From Clostridiales bacterium (lineage in GTDB: Bacteria; Bacillota; Clostridia; Christensenellales; CAG-917): a stretch of 64,000 nucleotides of DNA. The translations under genes were made by a program, and so were the position numbers. The first letter of the stretch is position 1, and each line of letters begins with the position of its first letter. The notes beneath the pieces were generated by a model. The model saw only the letters and a program-made list of their open reading frames with translations, did not search any database and was not told the DNA's origin. The stretch lies in assembly GCA_022009995.1 (NCBI GenBank), contig CP091734.1, positions 124,001 to 188,000 on the forward strand, given 5' to 3'. Of the stretch, positions 1 to 8,101 are shown piece by piece.

Positions 1-120
1 CAAACATTGAAATAATTATAGTGGAGGATTAACATAAATGTTAAAACTTAGAAAAAACAAAAAGGGCTTTACGCTCGTTGAACTTATCGTCGTAATCGCA
101 ATCATGGCAGTCCTTGCAGG
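1..120 (+). repeat. Pilin constant 5' segment, copy 1
   Basis: This segment covers the leader, ribosome site and first 27 or so codons of pilin gene 1. It matches 1961-2080 (inverted) with one difference in 120 bases, and 3601-3719 (direct) with only a few. Similarity stops sharply after the codons for the signal and first helix. The copies at 1 and 2080 form a long inverted repeat around the AbiTii-type gene. The window starts inside or at the edge of the element, so its left limit is unknown. Confidence 0.9.
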
Positions 121-511
121 CGTTGTGGCTGGTGTTACGGTATCACAACTTAATAAACAAACCGACAAAACAGGTCAATCACAGGCAAACACTATCGCAC
201 AATTCCTTTCTCAATGCGCATTAACAGGTGAAGGCGATGAGAAAATTACCACGGATACCGAAGGAACTGATGGAGCAATTACAACCGCATTTGATCAAGA
301 CGCATTAACTGCACTTTTGAGCAAACAGTATTCATCTGCAAGCATTAAAGTAGGTGAAGATGGTGGCAGAGGAACGGTCAAAGTGTCTATTGTAACGGCA
401 GAAGGCGATAATAAAGGTAAAATTGAAATATATTATCAAGGCAAACAAAGCGGAACGACCGGCGATGTAACATATTATGTTGCAGTCGATGGAACAATTA
501 CGAAAGCTTAA
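38..511 (+). CDS. Type IV major-pilin-like protein, variant 1
   Basis: Secreted pilus subunit of 157 aa. The N-terminus has a class III (prepilin) signal, a Lys/Arg-rich leader ending in Gly10 followed by FTLVE, so cleavage before Phe11 leaves Glu at +5 of the mature protein, as in type IV pilins. A hydrophobic helix runs to about residue 35. The start is set by GGAGG 11 bases upstream of ATG 38. The first 27 codons are nearly identical to the genes at 1498-2043 and 3637-4092, while the globular body (about residues 40-157) is different in each. The body has no cysteines and is rich in Thr, Gly and Asp. The gene ends at a terminator hairpin shared with the other two. It probably supplies a pilin for the pilus machinery at 4295-16686. 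Its promoter lies outside the window. Confidence 0.88.
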   Translation: MLKLRKNKKGFTLVELIVVIAIMAVLAGVVAGVTVSQLNKQTDKTGQSQANTIAQFLSQCALTGEGDEKITTDTEGTDGAITTAFDQDALTALLSKQYSSASIKVGEDGGRGTVKVSIVTAEGDNKGKIEIYYQGKQSGTTGDVTYYVAVDGTITKA

Positions 512-535
512 TAGTTTACCAAATTAGCAAATATA

Positions 536-572
536 AACAAAGCGAGGCAAACGCCTCGCTTTAATTTTTTCT
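536..572 (+). terminator. Intrinsic terminator after pilin 1
   Basis: A perfect stem made of AAGCGAGG and its complement, with an AAACG-type loop, followed by TTTAATTTTTT. Nearly the same hairpin follows the other two pilin genes. Confidence 0.9.
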
Positions 573-590
573 CGTTATGATATTTGCTTA

Positions 591-619
591 TTGAAATTTA
601 ATACGATGTGCGTTATAAT
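591..619 (+). promoter_or_regulatory. Promoter of the AbiTii-type gene
   Basis: TTGAAA (591-596), a 17-base spacer, then TATAAT (614-619). Transcription would start near 626, downstream of the in-frame ATG at 622, which supports ATG 649 as the true start. Confidence 0.8.
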
Positions 620-648
620 ATATGCAAGACGAAATAAGGGGTTTTAAT

Positions 649-1419
649 ATGGCAAAAAGTACTATAATTAAGCAACTTGTAAATAATGAAGTCTCGCTCA
701 CTGTTGTACTAAATCGCATATATGTTTTAGCTGATGATATAGGCAATCAGGAAGTCAAAGACTGGGTTTCACACGAACTAATGGGCTACTCTGATGAAAA
801 TCAACTTCCAGAATATAGAGTTTTTTCAAGTTGTATCTTACGATATTCAGGACAAAATGGAACTTATGTTGTAAATGATTATCCTCTTCCCCTTTCATAT
901 TTAAGTATTCAAACTATAAATAAAATTAGGCAACACAAAATAAATGCGCCTTTGTTCGAGATTGAAAATAATGCAAAAGATGTTGATGGATTATTAGCTC
1001 TTGATAGGACGGATTTAGCAGGCGAGGTTCAAAAAAACTCACGTGTCGGTCTATTATCCGTTGACTGTTTGGCAATACGACAGGTAATCCCCTCTACAAT
1101 GTTCGCAAGAATTATAAACGCTATTTCAAGGATCGCACTAGATTTGCTTTTAGAATTAGAAAGTGTCTATGGAAAATTGGACGATTTGGATATTGGTTCT
1201 GAAATTATTAACAAAACCAAGAGAAAACAGCTGGACGAAAACTTGAATTGTATTATATCGTGCAAAAAAATTAATGTTACCAACTCAAACATAGGTAGCG
1301 GAAGTAATACAGCAACAAAGTCAACGGAACTCGATACAAATGTCAATGTTTCATTAAACGGCAACAAGAAAAAGTTTAGCTGGCTTTGCAAACTTTTTAA
1401 GAAAATAAAAGGTTGTTAA
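649..1419 (+). CDS. AbiTii-domain protein (phage-defence-associated)
   Basis: A 256-aa protein whose first 110 residues resemble the AbiTii domain of abortive-infection systems: a short helical start, a 'VKDWVSHELMGY...IPEYR'-like segment (here QLPEYR) and a following 'LPLPLSYL' stretch. The middle is helical; the C-terminal 70 residues are Ser/Asn/Thr-rich and end in a basic tail (KKKFSWLCKLFKKIKG) that could touch membrane or nucleic acid. ATG 649 is preferred because AAGGGG precedes it and the promoter at 591-619 would start transcription inside the longer reading. The gene is more AT-rich than the pilus operon and sits alone between two inverted pilin cassettes, which suggests acquisition as a cargo gene. 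The AbiTii call rests on remembered family features; no mechanism is established for the domain alone. Confidence 0.65.
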   Translation: MAKSTIIKQLVNNEVSLTVVLNRIYVLADDIGNQEVKDWVSHELMGYSDENQLPEYRVFSSCILRYSGQNGTYVVNDYPLPLSYLSIQTINKIRQHKINAPLFEIENNAKDVDGLLALDRTDLAGEVQKNSRVGLLSVDCLAIRQVIPSTMFARIINAISRIALDLLLELESVYGKLDDLDIGSEIINKTKRKQLDENLNCIISCKKINVTNSNIGSGSNTATKSTELDTNVNVSLNGNKKKFSWLCKLFKKIKGC

Positions 1420-1446
1420 ACCACAAATAGAAAACCTTTTTGCAAA

Positions 1447-1477
1447 ACAAAAGCGAGGCGTTTGCCTCGCTTTTTTG
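1447..1477. terminator. Bidirectional terminator between AbiTii gene and pilin 2
   Basis: AAGCGAGG stem with T-runs on both sides. It can end the plus-strand AbiTii gene and the minus-strand pilin 2. It is the pilin-cassette terminator in inverted orientation. Confidence 0.88.
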
Positions 1478-1497
1478 TCGTTATTTATTTTTGTTTA

Positions 1498-2043
1498 TTA
1501 GTCTGCTAAAACTTCTCCATAAGTGTAATCTGCAAACGGGAATTGATTTTTGCCATTACCTTTTTGTGAGCAGCAGAATCTTACCTTATAGTCGTCACCC
1601 GATTTATACACAACTGCGTAGAATTTATGGTCACCTGCTTTAAAGTTGTCATTACCATAAACTTCTGCTGTAATATCACTATTTTTCACAGGCGCTGTTC
1701 CATTATCGGCGAGTGCTATAACTTTAATTTTGCCATCTTGGTTATTTTCATCAATAAAATCCTTAACCGCGCGAGCAAGCTTAGGTATAGAGTCTATTTT
1801 ATCGCCGGCTGCCCAAGTCCCCTCGTTAGTATCGGCGGGAGCACTAAGTTTGTAATCAATCATAAAACTATGTAAATCCGAAACAAGGGTTTGCGCTTCC
1901 GTTTTTGCGGTGTTGTTGGTTTGTTTATTAAGTTGTGACACGGTAACGCCTGCAATCGTGCCTGCAAGGACTGCCATGATTGCGATTACGACGATAAGTT
2001 CAACGAGCGTGAAGCCCTTTTTGTTTTTTCTAAGTTTTAACAT
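1498..2043 (-). CDS. Type IV major-pilin-like protein, variant 2 (inverted)
   Basis: A 181-aa prepilin with the same leader, Gly/Phe cleavage site, Glu+5 and first helix as variants 1 and 3, but a distinct globular body (residues 38-181). The body carries a Cys-Cys pair near the C-terminus (RFCCSQ) and an aromatic end, so it could make a disulphide that variants 1 and 3 cannot. GGAGG precedes the ATG at 2043. It lies head-to-head with variant 1 across the AbiTii gene. Immediately upstream (2084 onward) lies the folded-repeat block rather than a clear promoter, so the gene may be weakly expressed or act as a silent sequence donor; that is inference. Confidence 0.87.
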   Translation of the reverse strand: MLKLRKNKKGFTLVELIVVIAIMAVLAGTIAGVTVSQLNKQTNNTAKTEAQTLVSDLHSFMIDYKLSAPADTNEGTWAAGDKIDSIPKLARAVKDFIDENNQDGKIKVIALADNGTAPVKNSDITAEVYGNDNFKAGDHKFYAVVYKSGDDYKVRFCCSQKGNGKNQFPFADYTYGEVLAD

Positions 2044-2080
2044 TTATGTTAATCCTCCACTATAATTATTTCAATGTTTG
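1961..2080 (-). repeat. Pilin constant 5' segment, copy 2
   Basis: Inverted copy of 1-120 with one mismatch. Homology continues up to the point where the repeat block begins at about 2084. Confidence 0.9.
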
Positions 2081-2141
2081 GGTATATCGGACGTGCCTAA
2101 CGGCAGTGATATTGCGTTGCAGTGATATTGCCCCTTGTGGT

Positions 2142-2242
2142 CTTCCGTGCAACGCACTTTATGTCATTGCGAGAAGTTGCTTGCAACGCCGTGGCAATCT
2201 CCCGGAAGGGACACCTTGTAAAAGCGATGGTGCGATGTTTTT
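2142..2242 (+). repeat. Dispersed repeat (right half of the 175-bp foldback element)
   Basis: About 100 bases matching 53570-53661 closely, including the ACGCACTTTATGTCATTGCG core, the CGTGGCAATCTCCCGGAAGGG end and the following AAAAGCGATG tract. The left arm of the foldback is missing here. Confidence 0.8.
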
Positions 2243-2297
2243 GCCTGTCGGCAAAAGCGATGTGCGCTAACGCGGCGATGTGTGTCTTCGACACGTT

Positions 2298-2323
2298 GTG
2301 ATATTGCGAAATCGCAATATCAC
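2298..2323. repeat. Perfect 12-bp hairpin
   Basis: GTGATATTGCGA, two A bases, then the exact complement. It follows smaller hairpins at 2236-2253 and 2282-2294. The unit GTGATATTGC also recurs at 2104-2131. Confidence 0.75.
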
Positions 2324-2628
2324 ACTGCGACAAATCCTTATTTTGCGACGTTTTGTCCGATATTTTTTTGTTCAGGGAAAAATGCATAAAAAAATGTCAT
2401 AGTTTCCCTTTACATCTATCATTATACTTTATAAAATATGCCCCGTCAATACTTTTTTTGAAAATACTTAAATACTATAATAGTACTATATTGTATAATA
2501 GTCCAAAAAAGTCCCATTTTTGTGCAACTTTCGCCCATTCAATGCACATATTCAAATATTTTCATACGTTTTTTTAAATTTTTCCCAGCAAATACTAACA
2601 TTTACCAAAATTCATACAGGGTACCCGT

Positions 2629-2726
2629 CGCAAACTGCGCTGTTGAAATCGCATTGTCGGGGCGGCAATGCTCACTCTTATGCTTGTTTGCGCCTTTTCC
2701 CCACGGGTACACAGTATCCCGCGGGG
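2629..2726. repeat. Covarying three-helix repeat, copy A
   Basis: The outer arms CGCAAAC (2629-2635) and GTTTGCG (2686-2692) pair. They enclose an inner stem GCATTG (2651-2656) with CAATGC (2666-2671). Then comes CCTTTT and a terminal hairpin with arms 2699-2707 and 2718-2726 around TACACAGTAT; this terminal stem has one A.C mismatch. Confidence 0.75.
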
Positions 2727-2744
2727 TCCCCGATAACTGCACTT

Positions 2745-2794
2745 TTGAAATCACATTATTGCAAGCGATAACGCTCACTCTTATGCTTGTTTGC
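2745..2794. repeat. Covarying repeat, copy B (lacks clear 5' outer arm and terminal hairpin)
   Basis: It keeps the TTTGAAATCA segment, an inner stem ATTATTG/CGATAAC around CAAG with one mismatch and one wobble, and the GTTTGCG 3' arm. It runs straight into copy C. Confidence 0.6.
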
Positions 2795-2811
2795 GCCTTT
2801 TTCTCCACGTC

Positions 2812-2911
2812 GTATGCTTCATTCTTGACCAGACAATCGTCGCAAGCGACAACTGTCTGTCTTACGCTCGCATACTCCTTTTCCCAACGGGTACATAGTA
2901 TCCCGTTGGGG
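2812..2911. repeat. Covarying three-helix repeat, copy C
   Basis: Outer arms GTATGC (2812-2817) and GCATAC (2870-2875). Inner stem AGACA/TGTCT and GTCG/CGAC around CAAG (2831-2858). Terminal stem CCCAACGGG (2883-2891) with CCCGTTGGG (2902-2910), loop TACATAGTAT, 9 perfect pairs. Confidence 0.8.
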
Positions 2912-2965
2912 CCCATTATACAGTATCTTGCGTGGGTTTTATAATATGGTTCCCTTCCGCACGTC

Positions 2966-3064
2966 GTATGCTTCGTTTTTGACCAGTCAATCGTCGCAAG
3001 CGACAATCGCCTGTCTTATGCTTGCATACTCCTTTTCCCCAAAAGTACAAAGTATCTTTTGGGG
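2966..3064. repeat. Covarying three-helix repeat, copy D
   Basis: Outer arms GTATGC (2966-2971) and GCATAC (3024-3029). Inner GTCG/CGAC around CAAG (2993-3004). Terminal stem CCCCAAAAG (3037-3045) with CTTTTGGGG (3056-3064), loop TACAAAGTAT, 9 perfect pairs. The AAAAG/CTTTT arms differ from every other copy yet still pair. Confidence 0.82.
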
Positions 3065-3076
3065 ACCCCATAATGG

Positions 3077-3118
3077 GCAATGCCTCGCAATGACATAAAG
3101 TGCGTTGCACGGAATAGC
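3077..3118 (-). repeat. Inverted partial copy of the dispersed repeat
   Basis: The reverse complement matches about 30 bases at 2142-2172, so the covarying-repeat block lies between two inverted repeat ends. Confidence 0.7.
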
Positions 3119-3600
3119 ACAAAAAAAGCTGCTATCGCATTCAACAATAACAGCAAAATTTACTAATTGAATGATTTTTACGTTGTCCGCCAACGTCCGA
3201 GTATAACTGCGGAAATAATCACGAGTTTTTCCGTTGCTCGCCAACTATCGGCGCATTCGTCCGATAACGCTTCGGATTATTGTGGTGTCATTCCACCAAA
3301 GAGTCAATACAAAAGGATATACCACTTGATTTTCTCTTCACTTATATTATATGCGATATAATTTCATTGTAAATAGTTTTTGACAAGTACTTACATTTTT
3401 TAAATAGTTTTTCAACAGTTTTTCTTTAATTTGTCACTATTTTTTCGCTCATTCACCTTTCCTTCATACATTTATTTTTTATAATCGCACTTGTTATAAT
3501 GTGGCAAGAGTGTCCTTTTGACAGTTTGATAAAAAACACCATTTCAAGCGCGGTTTTTGACTTACTAATCGCAAAATAAGGATTTTTTGCCCTGTATGCT

Positions 3601-3719
3601 CAAATTTTGAAATAATTATATGGAGGATTAACATAAATGTTAAAACTTAGAAAAAACAAAAAGGGCTTCACGCTCGTTGAACTTATCGTCGTAATCGCAA
3701 TCATGGCAGTCCTTGCAGG
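3601..3719 (+). repeat. Pilin constant 5' segment, copy 3
   Basis: Direct copy of 1-120 with a few differences, one base shorter just before the ribosome site. Confidence 0.88.
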
Positions 3720-4092
3720 TACGGTCGCCGGTGTTACGGTTTCGCAATTGAACAAACAAACAGATAATGCAAACAAAACCCAAGCAAAGAAAGTTGCAGA
3801 CCATATTGCATCCTTAATTATAGAAGGAGATATTTATACACCTACTAGTGGAGATAATTCCGGCAAATTTGTGTTAAAGGGCGAGACCGACGCACTGTTA
3901 ACCGCTGCAAATTTAAAAACGACGGTTGATACCGAGTTTCCTAATGTAATCGCAGCAAGCGCAGGAAAAGGTAATATTTCTTTAACAGTCGCAGACGCAG
4001 GCAATAGCATAACAGTAACTTATACTCACAAGGCTGGCAATAAAACTACTACTTATACCATCAATGGCGAAGGTATTGTGTCTGAAACTTAA
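3637..4092 (+). CDS. Type IV major-pilin-like protein, variant 3
   Basis: A 151-aa prepilin. Leader, Gly/Phe cleavage site, Glu+5 and helix match variants 1 and 2; the body from residue 40 on is again different, and has no cysteine. GGAGG lies upstream of ATG 3637. It is the copy nearest the pilus operon, whose 3' end is at 4295 on the opposite strand, and the only one with a long AT-rich upstream region that could hold a full promoter. That makes it the best guess for the expressed copy, but this is inference. A pilin-type terminator follows. Confidence 0.87.
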   Translation: MLKLRKNKKGFTLVELIVVIAIMAVLAGTVAGVTVSQLNKQTDNANKTQAKKVADHIASLIIEGDIYTPTSGDNSGKFVLKGETDALLTAANLKTTVDTEFPNVIAASAGKGNISLTVADAGNSITVTYTHKAGNKTTTYTINGEGIVSET

Positions 4093-4103
4093 TCAATAAA
4101 TAT

Positions 4104-4132
4104 CAAAGCGAGGTAAACGCCTCGCTTTTTTT
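4104..4132 (+). terminator. Intrinsic terminator after pilin 3
   Basis: AAAGCGAGG/CCTCGCTTT-type stem followed by seven T. Shared with the two other pilin cassettes. Confidence 0.9.
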
Positions 4133-4149
4133 ATGTTCATAAGGTTTCC

Positions 4150-4197
4150 GTTCCCGGCGATTGCCACGCTACGCTCGCAATGACAAAGTACTTCGTA
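4150..4197. repeat. Partial dispersed repeat
   Basis: GATTGCCACG, CGCAATGACA and AGTACTTCGTACGG segments match parts of the foldback element at 53452-53626. Confidence 0.6.
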
Positions 4198-4242
4198 CGG
4201 CATTTACACAGTACGCGCCGTGTGCACCAACACCGCTTGTAT

Positions 4243-4276
4243 TAAAAACTCTGCAAGTTCTTGCAGAGTTTTTGTT
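4243..4276. terminator. Terminator of the pilus operon
   Basis: Stem ACTCTGCAA with TTGCAGAGT, flanked by A- and T-runs, so it can work on both strands. It lies just past the stop of the assembly ATPase. Confidence 0.88.
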
Positions 4277-4294
4277 TTGGTTTGTTCCCTTTTA

Positions 4295-5982
4295 TTAAAT
4301 GCTGTAAATAAGGCGGTAAAACTCGGACATGGACGTCGTGCCGTTGCCGATGAGCGTGCGGATGCTGTCTTCCAAAAACGTTGCGCCGTGCTCTTTGGCG
4401 AAGTCGCGGATTTCCTCGGTTGTCCTGCCCTCGGATATCATGCGGCGAAGGTCGCTGTCGATTTCGATAATTTCGTAAATTGCGGTACGTCCCTTGTAGC
4501 CGGTGTTGCCGCAGCGGGGGCAGCCGACAGGCTCATAAATATGAGTGATTGACGGATCTTTCAAAAGTGCGGCTTCTTCCGCCTTGATTTCGCGTTTTCT
4601 CTTGCATTCCGGGCAAAGTTTTTTGACAAGCCTTTGCGCGACAACGCAGTTCACGGACGACGCGACCATGTATGACGCAACGCCCATGTCGATAAGACGG
4701 ACGATACTTGACGCGGCGTCGTTGGTGTGCAGCGTCGACAAAACCAAGTGGCCTGTGATAGCGGCGCGGATTGCGATTTCGGCGGTTTCCGTATCACGAA
4801 TTTCACCGATCATGACGATGTCCGGGTCCTGACGCAGGATTGCGCGAAGTCCACTTGCGAACGTTAAGCCCGCCTTTGCGTTGGTTTGCACCTGATTGAC
4901 GCCGAAGATTTGCTTTTCGACAGGGTCTTCAACCGTCGTTATATTGACGTTCGGTTTGTTGAGTTCGCTAAGGACGGCGTACAACGTCGTCGATTTACCT
5001 GAACCCGTAGGCCCCGTGACAAGAATGATCCCGTTCGGCGCTTTGATGATGCGGGAGAACTGCTCAAACAGTTTGTCGGGCATGCCAAGGTCGGGAAGCG
5101 TGATAAGCGCGGCGTCCTCGGTTGCAAGAAGACGCATGTTGACCTTTTCACCGTAAATCGTGGGCAGCGTGTTGACACGAAGGTCGATGTTGATGTCGCC
5201 GTTGTTGAAGTCGATACGGCCGTCCTGCGGGATTCGCTTTTCAGCAATGTTGATGCCCGCAAGGATTTTACAACGCGAAACGATACTGTTAAGCGTGGAA
5301 ATGTCCAAGCGCATACATTCGACAAGCTCGCCGTCGATACGCATGCGGACAAGGATTTGCTCCTCAAACGGCTCAATATGAATATCAGACGCGCGGCGCA
5401 TGTACGCCTGCGTGATAAGGCTGTTGATAAGTTTGACGACAGGAGTGTTGTCAACGCGGCTTTCGATCTCGGACAACTTTTGCTGGGTTGCCGCCGAAGT
5501 CTGCTGGACAACCTTTTGCGTCGCTTCGTCCGACACGAAGAAGTTGCCGGCGTTGGTGTAGTACTTTTCAATCGCGCTTTCGATGATACGCTGCGGCGCA
5601 AGGACAAAACCGACGTCCATACGCGTGACCATCTTTACGTCCTCGAACGCGCCGATGTCGTGCGGATCGTGCGTGGCAATGATGATCTGCCCCGCCTTCA
5701 AGTCAAGCGGCATTATGCAGTGCTTTTTGACGATTTGCTCCGGTACGTTTTTCAGAATTTCGGGACGACGGACGACAAGTTCCGTATTTATATAGGTCGT
5801 GTTGAAACGCTCCGCCATTGCAGAGAGCATCGCGTCCTCGGTGATAATGCCGCGCGACAACAATATCGCGCTGATTTTTCGTTGGGATGGGTTTTTTGCC
5901 AACGTTTTGCGTCATCCAGTTGCGCCTGCTTGACAAAGCCTTTCTCTATCAGGATGTCGCCTAAACTTGCTCCTCTTTGCAT
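4295..5982 (-). CDS. pilB: Type IV pilus assembly ATPase (PilB/GspE family)
   Basis: Cytoplasmic hexameric motor that powers pilus extension, about 562 aa. In order: MshEN-type N-terminal domain; a linker; Walker A GPTGSGKST; an Asp-box region TTVEDPVE; Walker B DPDIVMIGEIRD; the His-box LSTLHTND; and a C-terminal zinc tetracysteine (CPEC...CPRC), typical of PilB/GspE rather than the retraction ATPase PilT. ATG 5982 is supported by AAGGAG. The N-terminal 36 residues and the remainder are in different frames; the join is a run of five T at 5875-5879 where six would restore HPNEK-ISAILLSRG. It is the last gene of the minus-strand pilus operon. No PilT is seen in the window. Confidence 0.93.
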
Positions 5983-6007
5983 CTCTTCTCCTTATGATAT
6001 ATAAATA

Positions 6008-6771
6008 TTATATTCCGAATAAGTTTTTTATGCCGTCGATTATGGGCGTGCCCGCAAATACCGTGACCACCGCACCAAGCGCGATAAACGGACCAAGCGG
6101 AAGTTCGTACCCCTTTCTGACCTTTTTCGTCAGCAATAACGCGCCGCCGATAAGCCCCGCCGACACTATCGCGATAAACGCCGACACAAGCGTCGGGTAA
6201 AGCCCCAACACAAGCCCCAGCGCAAAATAAAGCTTTATGTCGCCGCCGCCGATGCCGCCCGTCACGAGCGCGATTACGTAAAGCGGCACGCTGATAACCA
6301 CCGCGCCCACAAGACGGTGCCACCACACGACGTCCTTCGCCGTGAAAAACAGCGGAATCGACAAAATTATGATGAACACGACGATGCCGTTCGGGATCTC
6401 TTTCGTGTCGATGTCTATGAACGTCATCACGATGAGCGCCGAAAACAGCGCGTCGTATATGAACGCGTTGGCGTTAAGCCCGATAAAATATGCCGACAAC
6501 GTCCACAATACGGCGTTGAGCGACTCCACAATCGGGTACCTTGCGGAGATTTTTCCTTGCAATTCCTGCACTTTCCGCCAAGAAAAATCCAACTGAAAAC
6601 CGGCACCATGTCGTACCATTTCAGCGGCTGCCCGCACTTCGGACAATAACTGTGTTTTTCGGTGAAAAACGTGCCTTTGGGAATGCGGTAAATGCAAACG
6701 TTCAGAAAACTGCCGACCGCAAGCCCGAAAAATGCGGAAAATATCGTGAATAACAGATGGCCAAGTTCCAT
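6008..6771 (-). CDS. pilD: Prepilin peptidase / N-methyltransferase
   Basis: Integral membrane aspartic protease that cleaves prepilin leaders and methylates the new N-terminus. The N-terminal part has the zinc pair CPKCG and CRNCK before the conserved KISARYPIVE segment. Catalytic aspartates are seen in FIDIDTKEIPN and in the GxGD motif GGGDIKLYFALG. The C-terminal two thirds is a series of hydrophobic helices. Length about 254 aa is normal. A frameshift lies near 6555 at GAAAAATC; one extra A restores CRNCKEKISARYP. The gene starts three bases after the end of the upstream pilin-like gene and processes the pilins listed here. Confidence 0.93.
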
Positions 6772-6774
6772 TTA

Positions 6775-7544
6775 TCAACCGCCTGTCACGGTTCGGAAAT
6801 AAAAATTCTTGAACCCTTTCTCGTTTTTATTGTACGGCTTGTAGTTAGCGTCCAGCAGCATGTTTTTGTAGGCGTCTTTACTGTCCGTGATTGCGTAGCT
6901 ATCGCCCTGCTTAAAACTGAAAATCCCTATGAATTTTCTATTTTCCGACTGGCTGTAATCCGCCTCGATAAAGTCGATTTCAAGCCCCGGGGAGTCGAAT
7001 TTTTTTTGCCCTTTGGCGTTATAGACGTCGCAGAACACCTTGACGGACGTAATCTCCTTAAAGGTGTTGACAATCGCCCGGAAGTAAACTTCTATCTTGA
7101 AACTGCCGTAAAACGCGCGCTTTCGGCGTCGCTTGACGTGAAGTAGTCCTTAGTGTTTTCAGGGTTTTTGCCGCTGTCCGTCGAATACACAAGCCTGCCG
7201 TCGTCGGACGACGAGAACACCTTGTACTCGCCCGTCGGCGCGTTTTTCATTGTATAAGGGGTCTGATTATCGTCGATTGTAATCATGTTGTCGGCGGTCG
7301 GAAGCGCGCCGTCCTGCAAATATACCTCAACCGACGACCTTGCCGCCCGCTTGATCTCGTTCTGGACGATTGTGCCAAGGTCTTTTGCGGCGGCGTTTTC
7401 TTTCTGTCGCATATAAGCCGTCGTGCCCGCCGTGACAAGCCCGCCGATAACCGTTGCGAGAATACCCATAATGGCGACGACCGCGATCGCCTCGACCAAG
7501 GTGAAGCCTTTTTTATTTTTTAAGATTTTTGCGAGTTTTCTCAT
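6775..7544 (-). CDS. Minor pilin-like protein (type II pseudopilin N-terminus)
   Basis: About 256 aa. It has a basic leader (MRKLAKILKNKKG), cleavage before FTLVE with Glu+5, and one hydrophobic helix, then a mainly beta domain. The C-terminal 90 residues are in another frame; one extra T in the minus-strand CGTTTTAC near 7109 gives SARFYGSFKIEVYFRAIVN and joins the two parts. It lies between another minor pilin (stop 7546) and the peptidase (start 6771) and is probably a minor subunit of the same pilus. Confidence 0.82.
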
Positions 7545-7545
7545 G

Positions 7546-8100
7546 TCAGTTCTTATAGTGGGTTGTTACCCATTCTTTGGATAGCGAGTAGTATGCAAGT
7601 CGTTCCGTGTTTTTAAGGTCGTAAGTCACGGTATCGTCGTTGAAAATGAAAATCCAACGTTTCGTACCCTTGTCCGACGTCACCTGATACCTTGTGAACG
7701 CATAGCCCCAAGGGGTGTCCGTCGTCTGCTCTTTGGTGCGTTCGATTGAAATCGCAAACGGTACCGCGCCGTAATCGGTGTCGTAATTAAGCACCGCCGC
7801 GTACTGCGGCACGTTTTGCTCCACGTTGTTTTGCGTCGTCCTGATGTACGATACCTGCAAAATACTGTGCGGATACACGATATACTGGTCGTTGTACTTG
7901 AACGTGTTCAAAAGAGCCTGCTCCTGCGCCTGCGACCTTTTGGCTTCTTCCTTTTTCGCCTTGGACATATAGCGCGTCGCCGTGTTGAACATGGTGAACG
8001 CCAGCGTGCCGACGATCGCAAACAACGCGATTGCAACGATACATTCGGCAAAGGTAAAGCCTTTTTTATTCAGTTTTAAGCGTTTCAAAACCTTTTTCAT
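7546..8100 (-). CDS. Minor pilin-like protein
   Basis: A 184-aa protein with a prepilin-type leader ending KKG followed by FTFAEC (Glu+5 kept), a hydrophobic helix and a long polar helix rich in Ala, Lys, Glu and Gln (about residues 35-60), then a beta-rich domain. ATG 8100 starts one base after the stop of the giant protein, which indicates translational coupling. The pattern fits minor pilins such as GspI/J or ComGD-like proteins. The precise class cannot be assigned. Confidence 0.82.
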   Translation of the reverse strand: MKKVLKRLKLNKKGFTFAECIVAIALFAIVGTLAFTMFNTATRYMSKAKKEEAKRSQAQEQALLNTFKYNDQYIVYPHSILQVSYIRTTQNNVEQNVPQYAAVLNYDTDYGAVPFAISIERTKEQTTDTPWGYAFTRYQVTSDKGTKRWIFIFNDDTVTYDLKNTERLAYYSLSKEWVTTHYKN

Positions 8101-8101
8101 C

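Larger units (their letters stand above)
2084..3600. other. Gene-free block of folded repeats and AT-rich DNA
   Basis: No supported gene. 2100-2330 holds short hairpins and a 100-base dispersed repeat; 2629-3064 holds four tandem copies of the covarying three-helix repeat; 3077-3118 is an inverted partial copy of the dispersed repeat. From 3120 the DNA becomes AT-rich and probably carries the promoter of pilin 3. Candidate promoter parts are a TTGACA at 3380 followed by AT-rich sequence and a TATAAT at 3495-3500; neither has a convincing partner. Confidence 0.7.

Noticed and set aside
2629..3064. CRISPR array
   Set aside because: The repeats are imperfect, long, tandem and foldable, without regular unique spacers, and no cas genes are in the window.
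2602..3122. Overlapping open frames on the minus strand that repeat PRDTVYPWGKG-like peptides
   Set aside because: They are translations of the covarying repeat. Different copies keep the DNA fold but not the same reading frame, so the fold and not a peptide is conserved.
4939..5607. Arg/Ser-rich minus-strand frame inside pilB
   Set aside because: Other-frame reading of pilB, whose Walker motifs are in the main frame.
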